Part shown: positions 55,924 to 63,164 of the stretch, in pieces | How the letters are laid out: every line of letters begins with the position of its first letter | How positions within the stretch are numbered: the stretch's first letter is position 1 | Assembly: GCF_019749375.1 (NCBI RefSeq) | Contig: NZ_JACWFE010000001.1 | Location: forward strand, 124,001-188,000 | From: Bacillus sp. S/N-304-OC-R1 | GTDB lineage: Bacteria > Bacillota > Bacilli > Bacillales > Cytobacillaceae | DNA: 64,000 nt | Direction: 5' to 3' | Made by a program: the position numbers and the translations under genes | The notes under the pieces: generated by a model | What the model was told of the DNA's origin: nothing | Database searches by the model: none | What the model saw: only the letters and a program-made list of their open reading frames with translations

Positions 55924-56510
55924 GAACGTTCTCCCCACCTTTCCAGGATTTGATGATCAATATTAAGCATGTCTAGTATTCGGGCAACCATAAAGTTCGC
56001 AAGCTCCCAGATTTCTGTCGGCTTATGGTAGAAACCTGGCGAAGCCGGCATAATACAAGCACCTGTCTCAGCTAACAGCGTCATATTACGCAAGTGAATT
56101 AAATTAAATGGCGCTTCCCTTGGAACTATTATAAAGTTGCGATTTTCTTTCAAAACAACACTGGCAGCTCTGCTAAGTAATGTATCACCGACCCCATTGG
56201 CGATAGCACCTAGTGTATTCATTGAGCAAGGAACAATGACCATCCCATCTGTCAAATAGGATCCGCTCGCTATCGAAGCAAATAAATTCTTATTACTATG
56301 GATAGTGGCATACTCTTTTAGCTCCTCCATCGTTACACCGCACTCAAATTGCATGACCTTTTCTCCCATCTCCGTTACAATTAAGTGCGTTTCTATATCT
56401 AATTGATGAAGGGCACGGATCAAAGTATAGCCATACAATGATCCGCTAGCCCCTGTAATGCCAACTAATATTCTTCTTTTTCTAGTACCTGAAGGAATAA
56501 TATTAGACAA
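55920..56510 (-). CDS. UbiX-family flavin prenyltransferase
   Basis: 196 residues. LVGITGASGSLYGYTLIRAL (about 16-35), VIVPCSMNTLGAIANGVGDT and PREAPFNLIHLRNMTLLAE are typical of UbiX/Pad1, which prenylates FMN to supply UbiD. Overlaps the cysteine hydrolase gene by 8 bases. The start is unsettled: TTG at 56510 has AAAAGG directly before it; a later ATT start with better spacing is possible. Confidence 0.9.
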   Translation of the reverse strand: MSNIIPSGTRKRRILVGITGASGSLYGYTLIRALHQLDIETHLIVTEMGEKVMQFECGVTMEELKEYATIHSNKNLFASIASGSYLTDGMVIVPCSMNTLGAIANGVGDTLLSRAASVVLKENRNFIIVPREAPFNLIHLRNMTLLAETGACIMPASPGFYHKPTEIWELANFMVARILDMLNIDHQILERWGERS

Positions 56511-57093
56511 CCTTTTCGTCTTGGGAGAATTTTATTTTTGCTGCTTCTTTATATTCCTCAGTCGTCATAATGTCACCAAAAATATCGATATCCCTTAATC
56601 CGGATACATGCATATCATCATCCTGTGACGCTGTCCCATCTGAAATGCAGATTATATTATAACCGTGATACAATGCATCAGATGCTGTACTCCGAACACA
56701 AACATTCGTCCACACACCTGTTAAAACAACCGTATCAATCTCTTCTTCCCTTAGAAATAGATCGAAGTCTGTGTAGCTAAATGCGCTGTGTCGGCGTTTT
56801 TGCACGACGTAGTCACCTTTATCCTCTTCAGGCTGCAACTCAGGAATAAATTGCGATCCCCAAGTTCCCTTTACTGCATGAACAGGTCTAACTCGGAAGT
56901 CCCTGTCATTTTTGCGATGAGCTTCTTGTACATGAACAACCTGAATATTATGATCATGTGCAAAGTCAATTAGCTCTCTTATTTTTGGAACTATTTTTTC
57001 CCCGTTTTCACAACGGAGAGCTGCATTTTCACCAATGAAATCATTTAGCATATCAATGACAACTACACAATGTTTTTTTCCTTTAAGTTCCAC
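56503..57093 (-). CDS. Isochorismatase-family cysteine hydrolase
   Basis: 196 residues. The catalytic triad is visible: Asp in VVIDMLNDFIGENA, Lys in YVVQKRRHSAFSYTDF (about 95-110) and Cys in TGVWTNVCVRSTASDA (about 131). The family contains ureidoacrylate, biuret and triuret hydrolases and N-carbamoylsarcosine amidase, so hydrolysis of a carbamoyl/ureido group from ring-opened purine is the most economical reading. Second enzyme gene after the cyclic amidohydrolase. Confidence 0.88.
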   Translation of the reverse strand: MELKGKKHCVVVIDMLNDFIGENAALRCENGEKIVPKIRELIDFAHDHNIQVVHVQEAHRKNDRDFRVRPVHAVKGTWGSQFIPELQPEEDKGDYVVQKRRHSAFSYTDFDLFLREEEIDTVVLTGVWTNVCVRSTASDALYHGYNIICISDGTASQDDDMHVSGLRDIDIFGDIMTTEEYKEAAKIKFSQDEKVV

Positions 57094-57190
57094 GAATCTA
57101 ACATCCTTTCTGTAAATTCATTTCCTTTTTAATATATGAACCTTACAATTTAATATAAAAAATTTTGCATTATATTAAATCTTAGTCATA

Positions 57191-58654
57191 TTAGTTTTGC
57201 GAAACAGCTTCCTTCTCTTCTACTTTTACGGCTTCATACTTTTCATATCTAAGCGTTCTTTCTAATCGTTGAATACTTTGGCGCGGCACATATTCTCCAT
57301 AGCCAGCTTCCCCAACAATCCCACCATTATCTTCATCATAAATAAGTGTTCCCCGGATAATTGTTTGTATTGGTTTTCCTTTTAATTTCAAGCCGTGTAA
57401 AGGATTGTATTTCGCCATTGATTGTGTTTTTTGTTCGTCAATGACGTACTCTTTATCCAAATCAATAATAGTGAAATCCGCATCACTGCCAATTTCCATT
57501 GATCCCTTTTTCGGATAGATGCCATAGTGAATGGCTGCATTTCGGCTAGTTACTTCAACAAAGCGAGATAGTGATAATCTACCTTTATTTAATCCTTCAC
57601 TAACTAGAATAGGAACCATCGTTTCTACTCCTGGAATGCCAGGGAAAGTATTCCAAATTGTCGAGCCTGGATAATCTTTTTCAGTAGCAATTTCATATGG
57701 CGCATGATCTGTTCCGACAAAATCGATCGTTCCATCTGCAAGTGCCTGCCAGTGTGATTCATTGTCTTCCTTGCCTCGTAAAGGAGGTGCAATTTTTGCA
57801 AATGATCCTCTTTCTGACATCGAGTCTTGAGCATTCAACATTAAATAATGAGGACAAGTTTCAGCTGTAACCTTAACTCCTCTCTTTTTAGCAGCCTTTA
57901 CAAGTTCAACTCCTTCTTTTGTACTCATATGGACGACATGAACTCTTGCATCTGTTGCTTCAGCAAAACTTAAAATTAATTCAATAGCTACTTTTTCAGC
58001 AAGACTTGAACGAGCTTCTGCCCATGCAGGGCCATCTAAACGACCTTCTTTTTCTAGTTTCTTAGAGTAGAAGGTACAAATATCATAGTTTTCGGCATGT
58101 ACTCCTATTGGCAAGCCTGTTTTTGCAACATGTGTGAAAATTTCTAGCATTTCAGCATCTGAAACTTTTGGGAAAGTAGGTACAGAAGGTGTCATGTAAA
58201 CTTTAAAAGCTACAACTCCCTCATCAATTTGAGGATAAATATTATCAATCCAGCCTTCACGAGCATCTTCCCCTGTCATTCCGCCCCAGAAGCAATAATC
58301 AATATATGCTTGATCACGAATTGGGCCAATCTTCTTCTGGAAGCTATCTCCATCTCGAACTGACGGCTTACTGCAGCATGGCATATCTATGATTGTCGTC
58401 AATCCGCCTGCAGCTGCTGAACGGCTTCCAGTAGCAAAGGTTTCCCGATGTGTAAAGCCCGGATCCATAAAATGAGTGTGTGGATCAATACACCCTGGAA
58501 CAACTAGCTTTCCCCCTACATCAATTACTTTTGAGGCGTTTAGGAAACTGATATCATTGGAATAGCCAACTATTTTTCCATCTTTTACTAGAATATTCGT
58601 TAAAACTTGACGATCTCCTTGTGGAATATTTGCATTTTTCAGAATTAAATCCAT
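57191..58654 (-). CDS. HyuA-like cyclic amidohydrolase (dihydropyrimidinase/allantoinase group)
   Basis: 487 residues. Metal ligands: DPHTHFMDPG (HxH, about 57-66), carbamylated lysine in GVVAFKVYMTPS (about 151), GVHAENYD, VHVVHMSTKEG and GTDHAPY (Asp about 317). The barrel resembles allantoinase and dihydroorotase as well as HyuA. A C-terminal extension of about 30 residues (after YVPRQSIQRLERTLRY) might carry a targeting helix. Expected reaction: hydrolytic opening of a purine or pyrimidine ring; xanthine to ureidoimidazole carboxylate is a candidate. GGAG before ATG. Confidence 0.88.
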   Translation of the reverse strand: MDLILKNANIPQGDRQVLTNILVKDGKIVGYSNDISFLNASKVIDVGGKLVVPGCIDPHTHFMDPGFTHRETFATGSRSAAAGGLTTIIDMPCCSKPSVRDGDSFQKKIGPIRDQAYIDYCFWGGMTGEDAREGWIDNIYPQIDEGVVAFKVYMTPSVPTFPKVSDAEMLEIFTHVAKTGLPIGVHAENYDICTFYSKKLEKEGRLDGPAWAEARSSLAEKVAIELILSFAEATDARVHVVHMSTKEGVELVKAAKKRGVKVTAETCPHYLMLNAQDSMSERGSFAKIAPPLRGKEDNESHWQALADGTIDFVGTDHAPYEIATEKDYPGSTIWNTFPGIPGVETMVPILVSEGLNKGRLSLSRFVEVTSRNAAIHYGIYPKKGSMEIGSDADFTIIDLDKEYVIDEQKTQSMAKYNPLHGLKLKGKPIQTIIRGTLIYDEDNGGIVGEAGYGEYVPRQSIQRLERTLRYEKYEAVKVEEKEAVSQN

Positions 58655-58700
58655 ATTCTCTACTCCTTCAGCTATTAATTTTCTAGTATTATTTCTGAGA

Positions 58701-60029
58701 TTAAATGAAATCCATTGAGTGATCGGTTTTCATTTGATTAACTTGCTCATCTTCAGATATATTTAACTCCTTATAATTAAAGACCAAATTTAATAAAATT
58801 GCTGTAATGCTTCCTAGAACAATTCCATTTTCGACAAGCAATCTGATACTAGTTGGAAGACTTTCATAAATTGCTGGAACTACAGCAGATCCTAAGCCGA
58901 TTCCAATTGAGCAGGCGATAATTAATAGATTTTCATTTTTACTAAAGTCTACCGCTGAGAGCATTCTGACACCTGAGGAAATGACCATGCCAAACATAGG
59001 AATCATAGCTCCTCCTAAAACCGCCATTGGAATAATTGTCGTTAATGCTGCAATCTTTGGAAGTAAACCTAATATCATAAGAATAAAACCGGCTGAAATC
59101 ACAACATTTCTAGTTTTAACTTTGGTCAGTGCAACGAGACCAACATTTTGAGAAAATGACGTGTACGGAAATGCGTTAAAAATTCCTCCTATGACCACCG
59201 CAAGTCCTTCTGCTCTCAATCCCTTCTTAATATCTTTAGATGATATTTTACGTTCGCAAACATCACCTAATGCGAGGAAAACTCCAGTGGATTCTATCAT
59301 GCTAACGATAGCAACTAAAGTCATTGTCAGTATAGCTGAAGCATTGAAGGTTGGCAGACCGAAATAAAAGGGCTGAACGATATGAAACCAGGAAGCATTG
59401 GCAACTTCTGCAAAACTAACCATCCCCATTATATATGCCACTGAAGTTCCCGCAATGAGAGAGAGTAATACTGAGATTGCCCGCATATACCCCTTTAAGA
59501 ATCGATTCATGATGATAATAAGAAATAAAGTAAATGCCGCTAGAAACAAGTTTTGCGGGCTGCCAAAGTCCGGAGAACCCTGCCCCCCAGCAGCATTATT
59601 CATTGCTACAGGAATTAATGAAACACCAATGATGGCAACTACAGATCCAGTGACAACAGGAGGGAAAAAACGCATAATTTTGCTCATAAATTGTGACAAT
59701 ATCATTACTACAATACCGGAAACAATAATAGCCCCGTAAATAGCCGTAATACCTTGTAACTTTCCAATTGCAATCATAGGTCCAACTGCAGTAAAGGTAC
59801 ATCCCAATATAACAGGCAGCTTAATTCCAAAATGCTCTCCGCCAATCACCTGTAATAATGTCGCAATTCCACAAGTAAATAAGTCAATGGAGATTAAGTA
59901 AGCAAGTTGTTGTGCATTTAATCCGATTGCAGGTCCAACAATTAATGGAACTATTACAGCGCCTGCATACATTGCCAAAACATGCTGAAATCCTAAAGTT
60001 CCAACTTTTACAGGATTTAGCTTTTTCAA
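58701..60029 (-). CDS. NCS2 purine permease (xanthine/urate type)
   Basis: 442 residues, about 14 membrane segments. GFQHVLAMYAGAVIVPLIVG (about 13-32), GSVVAIIGVSLIPVAMNN and ESTGVFLALGDVCERKIS (about 246-263, substrate-site region of NCS2) are typical of xanthine/uric acid transporters such as PbuX and PucJ/K. Proton symport is expected. First long gene of the BMC operon. TTG start at 60029, two bases after a small leader frame's stop. Confidence 0.92.
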   Translation of the reverse strand: MKKLNPVKVGTLGFQHVLAMYAGAVIVPLIVGPAIGLNAQQLAYLISIDLFTCGIATLLQVIGGEHFGIKLPVILGCTFTAVGPMIAIGKLQGITAIYGAIIVSGIVVMILSQFMSKIMRFFPPVVTGSVVAIIGVSLIPVAMNNAAGGQGSPDFGSPQNLFLAAFTLFLIIIMNRFLKGYMRAISVLLSLIAGTSVAYIMGMVSFAEVANASWFHIVQPFYFGLPTFNASAILTMTLVAIVSMIESTGVFLALGDVCERKISSKDIKKGLRAEGLAVVIGGIFNAFPYTSFSQNVGLVALTKVKTRNVVISAGFILMILGLLPKIAALTTIIPMAVLGGAMIPMFGMVISSGVRMLSAVDFSKNENLLIIACSIGIGLGSAVVPAIYESLPTSIRLLVENGIVLGSITAILLNLVFNYKELNISEDEQVNQMKTDHSMDFI

Positions 60030-60031
60030 GG

Positions 60032-60091
60032 TCAGCCCCCCAAATTTTTTAGAGTATTACTGTAACTTATTATTGAGATGCATATTTGCAT
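60032..60091 (-). CDS. Possible 19-residue leader peptide upstream of permease
   Basis: ATG at 60091 has a perfect AGGAGGTGAT site 6 bases upstream, the strongest ribosome site in the window. The 19-codon frame ends TGA two bases before the permease TTG, and its last codons contain the permease's own G-rich site. This geometry suggests translational coupling or a regulatory leader peptide. No family. Confidence 0.55.
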   Translation of the reverse strand: MQICISIISYSNTLKNLGG

Positions 60092-60121
60092 TAATCACCT
60101 CCTGAAAATTATTTAGTATAT

Positions 60122-60177
60122 AAAAAACCGCAGCAATAGATTACATCTTTACAAAGATGTTCTATTACTGCGGTTTC
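60122..60177 (-). terminator. Strong hairpin terminator in leader of the permease/BMC operon
   Basis: On minus, AAACCGCAGTAATAG...ATCTTT pairs with AAAGAT...CTATTGCTGCGGTTT (about 24 bp with two small mismatches), followed by T-rich sequence. It terminates the DUF2294 gene or acts as an attenuator for the permease operon. A GCGGTT copy upstream (complement of 60208-60213) could pair with its left arm as antiterminator. Confidence 0.82.
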
Positions 60178-60275
60178 ATATAACTTCCGATAAACAAAAG
60201 CTAGAGGAACCGCTTTCAATAATGGCTTAAGGAAGATGCGCTCTGCACAACTTCCCCAAACAAAATTGATAGCTA
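60178..60275 (-). promoter_or_regulatory. Structured leader candidate with competing repeats
   Basis: On the minus strand GGAAGTT occurs twice (complements of 60249-60255 and 60182-60188) around one ATCTTCC (complement of 60231-60237), so the middle segment can pair with either copy. Together with the GCGGTT/AACCGC option this gives mutually exclusive folds ahead of the terminator. No known riboswitch class recognised. Confidence 0.4.
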
Positions 60276-60626
60276 TTATTCTTTAAAATAAATGATTGTA
60301 CAAGCCTCTTCGCTTACAGGATCATAATCTTTTAATATCGTCTTTACCCTTAAATCCAGCGTTTCTTCAATTTGCCCTTTAAATAACGATTTAAATTCAA
60401 CAATTAATGCCGAATCCACCGAAAGAGTCAAATGCTGAAAATTCTTGCTTAGCGTTTGGAGTGCCTGTACCCGTTTATGCTGAGCAAAAACTATTACTCT
60501 GTCATCAAAAACTTCAATACGCTGTTTCCTTACACCTACACCATGTATTTCCTGGTTAACACGATTATAAAGATGAGCAATATCTTTTTTTAATGATTGC
60601 TGGTTATATGTAGAAATAATAGACAT
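60276..60626 (-). CDS. DUF2294 (MpsC-like) small protein
   Basis: 116 residues. The pattern of an N-terminal helix (KKDIAHLYNRVNQEIHGVGV), strand FDDRVIVFAQHKR and C-terminal FKGQIEETLDLRVKTILKDYD matches the DUF2294 family. Function not firmly known; some relatives are linked to membrane-potential systems. AGGAGG ribosome site. It sits at the divergence point between the BMC and xanthine dehydrogenase operons and could be cotranscribed with the permease if the intervening terminator is bypassed. Confidence 0.75.
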   Translation of the reverse strand: MSIISTYNQQSLKKDIAHLYNRVNQEIHGVGVRKQRIEVFDDRVIVFAQHKRVQALQTLSKNFQHLTLSVDSALIVEFKSLFKGQIEETLDLRVKTILKDYDPVSEEACTIIYFKE

Positions 60627-60699
60627 ATTTTCCTCCTGTTAGTCACTATATTAAACAAAACTAAATTTAAAGTCAACTCCGTTTTCTGAAAATTTGCAC

Positions 60700-60729
60700 T
60701 TGACAAAATATTGGAATGGCTATTACACT
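60700..60729 (+). promoter_or_regulatory. Predicted sigma-A promoter of xanthine dehydrogenase operon
   Basis: -35 TTGACA (60700-60705), 18-base spacer, -10 TACACT (60724-60729). Transcription would start near 60736, about 58 bases before the purine riboswitch aptamer. Confidence 0.65.
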
Positions 60730-60793
60730 ACAAATCAACTCATACTATTTAGAAATCTTAAGCATTTTTTGTTTTTAAAATTTAATTACTATT

Positions 60794-60907
60794 TTCGTAT
60801 AACCTCAAAAATTGGTTTGAGGGTTTCTACTAGGGACCGTAAATTCCTGACTACGAAAGGATAACTGTGGCAAGGAGTCATAGTAACCTTTTGTATGGGA
60901 ATTTTTT
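60794..60907 (+). promoter_or_regulatory. Guanine-type purine riboswitch with overlapping terminator
   Basis: P1 TTCGTA (60794-60799) pairs with TACGAA (60852-60857). P2 is CCTCAAA/TTTGAGG with loop base pairs GG, J2/3 is TTTCTAC, and P3 has loop CCGTAAA (60837-60843). The specificity base (C74 equivalent) is C at 60851, so guanine/hypoxanthine/xanthine type, not adenine. Downstream, TACGAAAGG (60852-60860) can instead pair with CCTTTTGTA (60887-60895). Further pairing runs inward to loop AAGGA and outward as AAATTCC with GGAATTT, followed by six T. That terminator uses P1 and P3 strands, so ligand binding should prevent it. Confidence 0.88.
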
Positions 60908-61178
60908 AGATTGAGGCTATGTTAATTATTACTGTTGAATTCCGCTTCAGAGAAATGCTTTCGGCTCCAATCAACAAAATGCTTTAATACAGCAAAAATA
61001 AAAATGGGATCATGCCATTACATTCTCCTGATAGAAGCTAGTTGCTGCCTCTTTGTAAAAATACTTATTAATATTTTTCAAGATTTACTCCCAATCAATA
61101 ATACACCATATTCCAACTTTCATTCTTTACAAAACAGGCAAATCAATGAAATTTTCATTCAATAATTCATTTATTATG
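60908..61178 (+). other. Untranslated leader between riboswitch and xanthine dehydrogenase genes
   Basis: About 270 bases, AT-rich. A 76-codon frame at 60935 lacks a ribosome site and similarity and is not called. No clear structure seen. Confidence 0.5.
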
Positions 61179-61190
61179 GAGGAAAAACCA

Positions 61191-61682
61191 GTGAAGAAAA
61201 TTAATTTAATCGTTAACGGGAAAGCTTGTGAAATTGTATGCCCTCCTGCGAAAACATTACTCGATGTTTTAAGGGAGGATTTACACCTGACGGCAAGTAA
61301 AGAATGCTGTGGAAAGGGAGAATGCGGCTCGTGCTCAGTTCTTCTTAATGGTGATGTAGTCTGTTCATGTCTCATTCTTGCTAAACAGGCGGAAAATAAA
61401 GTGATAACTACGTGTGAGGGAATTGGTCTTACATCAAATATGGATACCATTCAAGAATCATTTGTTATCGAAGGGGCGACGCAATGCGGTTATTGTACAC
61501 CTGGTATTATCGTGGCCTCGAGAGCATTCCTCAATGAAATTGATTATATTCCATCAGTTGAGCAAATAAAAACAGCTCTAGGCGGTAATCTATGCCGCTG
61601 CACTGGCTACACAAAAATTATTAAGGCCATTCAATCTGCCGCAGAAAAAGAATTAAAAATAAAGGCAAGTGCATCGACTTAA
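61191..61682 (+). CDS. Xanthine dehydrogenase 2Fe-2S subunit
   Basis: 163 residues from GTG at 61191, 7 bases after GGAGG; in-frame ATGs at 61146 and 61176 are upstream of or at the ribosome site. First cluster ECCGKGECGSCSVLLNG (about 38-54), second QCGYCTPG and GGNLCRCTGYTKI (about 129-141). It is the small electron-transfer subunit of the molybdenum hydroxylase, equivalent to PucE of Bacillus subtilis. Stop overlaps the next gene (TAATG). Confidence 0.93.
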   Translation: MKKINLIVNGKACEIVCPPAKTLLDVLREDLHLTASKECCGKGECGSCSVLLNGDVVCSCLILAKQAENKVITTCEGIGLTSNMDTIQESFVIEGATQCGYCTPGIIVASRAFLNEIDYIPSVEQIKTALGGNLCRCTGYTKIIKAIQSAAEKELKIKASAST

Positions 61683-62278
61683 TGAGTGTTTCAGCCGTTT
61701 TACTTTCAGCCGGAAAGTCCACCCGAATGCATCCGCTTCCACATAAGGGTCTCGTTAATTGGCAGGGAACAACTCTATTCCAATACCAAATTCAATCACT
61801 TTTAAACTCTGCAGTTTCTGAGATAATCGTTGTTCTCGGTTATCAGGCAAAATTTTTTTTGCCATTAGCCAGTAAATATCCAGTAAAAACGATATACAAC
61901 GAAAATTACGAAAACGGAAAATGCTCTTCTATAATTAAAGGACTTCAATCAATAGATCATACCTCAAAATATATTTTAATGACTGCCGTTGACCAGCCAA
62001 CAGCCCCATCCATCAATAATGAGCTCATTAACTCATTAAAAACTTCTAATGCATCGATCGCGATTCCTGCTTGTAATGGCAAAAGAGGGCATCCCATCTT
62101 ATTCTCATCAAAACTATTTAATGAATTGTTACTAATACAAGAAGAAACCTTTGGATTAAGAAATATTATACGAAAATACGAAAAAGAAATATTGGAGTTA
62201 CCCGTTGATACTCCCCTAATTTCTTTAAATATTAACACACCAGAAAACTATCAAGACGCTTTAAATACATATTACTAG
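61682..62278 (+). CDS. MocA/PucB-like molybdopterin nucleotidyltransferase
   Basis: 198 residues. NTP-transferase start AVLLSAGKSTRMHPLPHKGL (about 5-24) and LMTAVDQPTAPS (metal Asp about 102) are as in molybdenum cofactor cytidylyltransferase MocA and PucB. It would prepare the cofactor for the adjacent dehydrogenase. One-base overlap upstream. Confidence 0.88.
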   Translation: MSVSAVLLSAGKSTRMHPLPHKGLVNWQGTTLFQYQIQSLLNSAVSEIIVVLGYQAKFFLPLASKYPVKTIYNENYENGKCSSIIKGLQSIDHTSKYILMTAVDQPTAPSINNELINSLKTSNASIAIPACNGKRGHPILFSSKLFNELLLIQEETFGLRNIIRKYEKEILELPVDTPLISLNINTPENYQDALNTYY

Positions 62279-62288
62279 GAGGTCTATT

Positions 62289-63164
62289 ATGCTAGTTTCT
62301 GAGATTGATGTTGTATCACCTGCCTCTTTAAAAGAGTGTTTAACAATATTATCAAAAGAAGGATCTAATGTAAAACTAATCGCTGGCGGTACAGATGCAG
62401 TTGTTCGAATGAAGGAAGGTAAATGGCGCCCGCAAAAATGGATAAATATTCAAGATTTAAAGGAATTGCGGTATATTTCTGAAAAAGATGGATCTATTCA
62501 AATTGGCCCATTGACTACACATACTGACATTGTAAAATCCAAGCTCCTCCAAAGGAAAGCTGATGTATTAGTTGAAGCATCCGGGGAAGTAGGAGCCATT
62601 CAGATGCAAAATGCAGGTACGATTGGAGGAAACATCGGTACAGCCTCCCCTGCTGGTGATACAATTCCTGCTCTATATGTTCTAAATGCAGTCATTGAGA
62701 TCAGTTCATTAGCCAACACACGACTTGTCCCTATTGAACAGTTTTTTATCGGTCCTGGAAAAACAGCGTTAAAGCAAAATGAAATGGTAACCAAGATTAT
62801 AATCCAGCCTCAGGATGAAAATGAAATCGGGATATTTCAAAAACTCGGCCCGAGAAAAGCACAATCTATTTCGATTGTTAATGTGGCGATCTCTCTATTA
62901 ATGGGAGAAGACCGGCAAGTTCTTAAAGGAAAAATAGCATTCGGATCAGTAGGACCAACCATTATTCGAGCAAAAAAATGTGAGTCAATGATCACTCTCA
63001 ATCCTTTAACGGAGGAATTAATCCAAAATATAGCTAAAATTGCCTGGAAAGAAGTCATGCCCATTACAGATGTTAGAGCTACTGCGGAATATCGGCGTGA
63101 TATGGCAAGCGCCTTACTAGAACGCGGACTCTATCGACTTATGCAGAGGTGGGAAAATAAATGA
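62289..63164 (+). CDS. Xanthine dehydrogenase FAD-binding subunit
   Basis: 291 residues of the PucC/XdhB type. FAD loops KLIAGGTDAVVRMKEGKWRP (about 30-49) and IQMQNAGTIGGNIGTASPAG (about 104-123) are hallmark. Passes electrons to NAD. ATGA overlap with the molybdenum subunit gene. Confidence 0.93.
   Translation: MLVSEIDVVSPASLKECLTILSKEGSNVKLIAGGTDAVVRMKEGKWRPQKWINIQDLKELRYISEKDGSIQIGPLTTHTDIVKSKLLQRKADVLVEASGEVGAIQMQNAGTIGGNIGTASPAGDTIPALYVLNAVIEISSLANTRLVPIEQFFIGPGKTALKQNEMVTKIIIQPQDENEIGIFQKLGPRKAQSISIVNVAISLLMGEDRQVLKGKIAFGSVGPTIIRAKKCESMITLNPLTEELIQNIAKIAWKEVMPITDVRATAEYRRDMASALLERGLYRLMQRWENK

Noticed and set aside
60178-60275. A second purine riboswitch or T-box upstream of the permease
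   Set aside because: The required J2/3 TTTCTAC, L3 CCGTAA and T-box GGTGGNACC elements are all absent, so it is listed only as an unclassified leader.
60935-61165. 76-codon frame on + between riboswitch and xanthine dehydrogenase genes
   Set aside because: No ribosome site, atypical composition, and position in an untranslated leader; no similarity seen.
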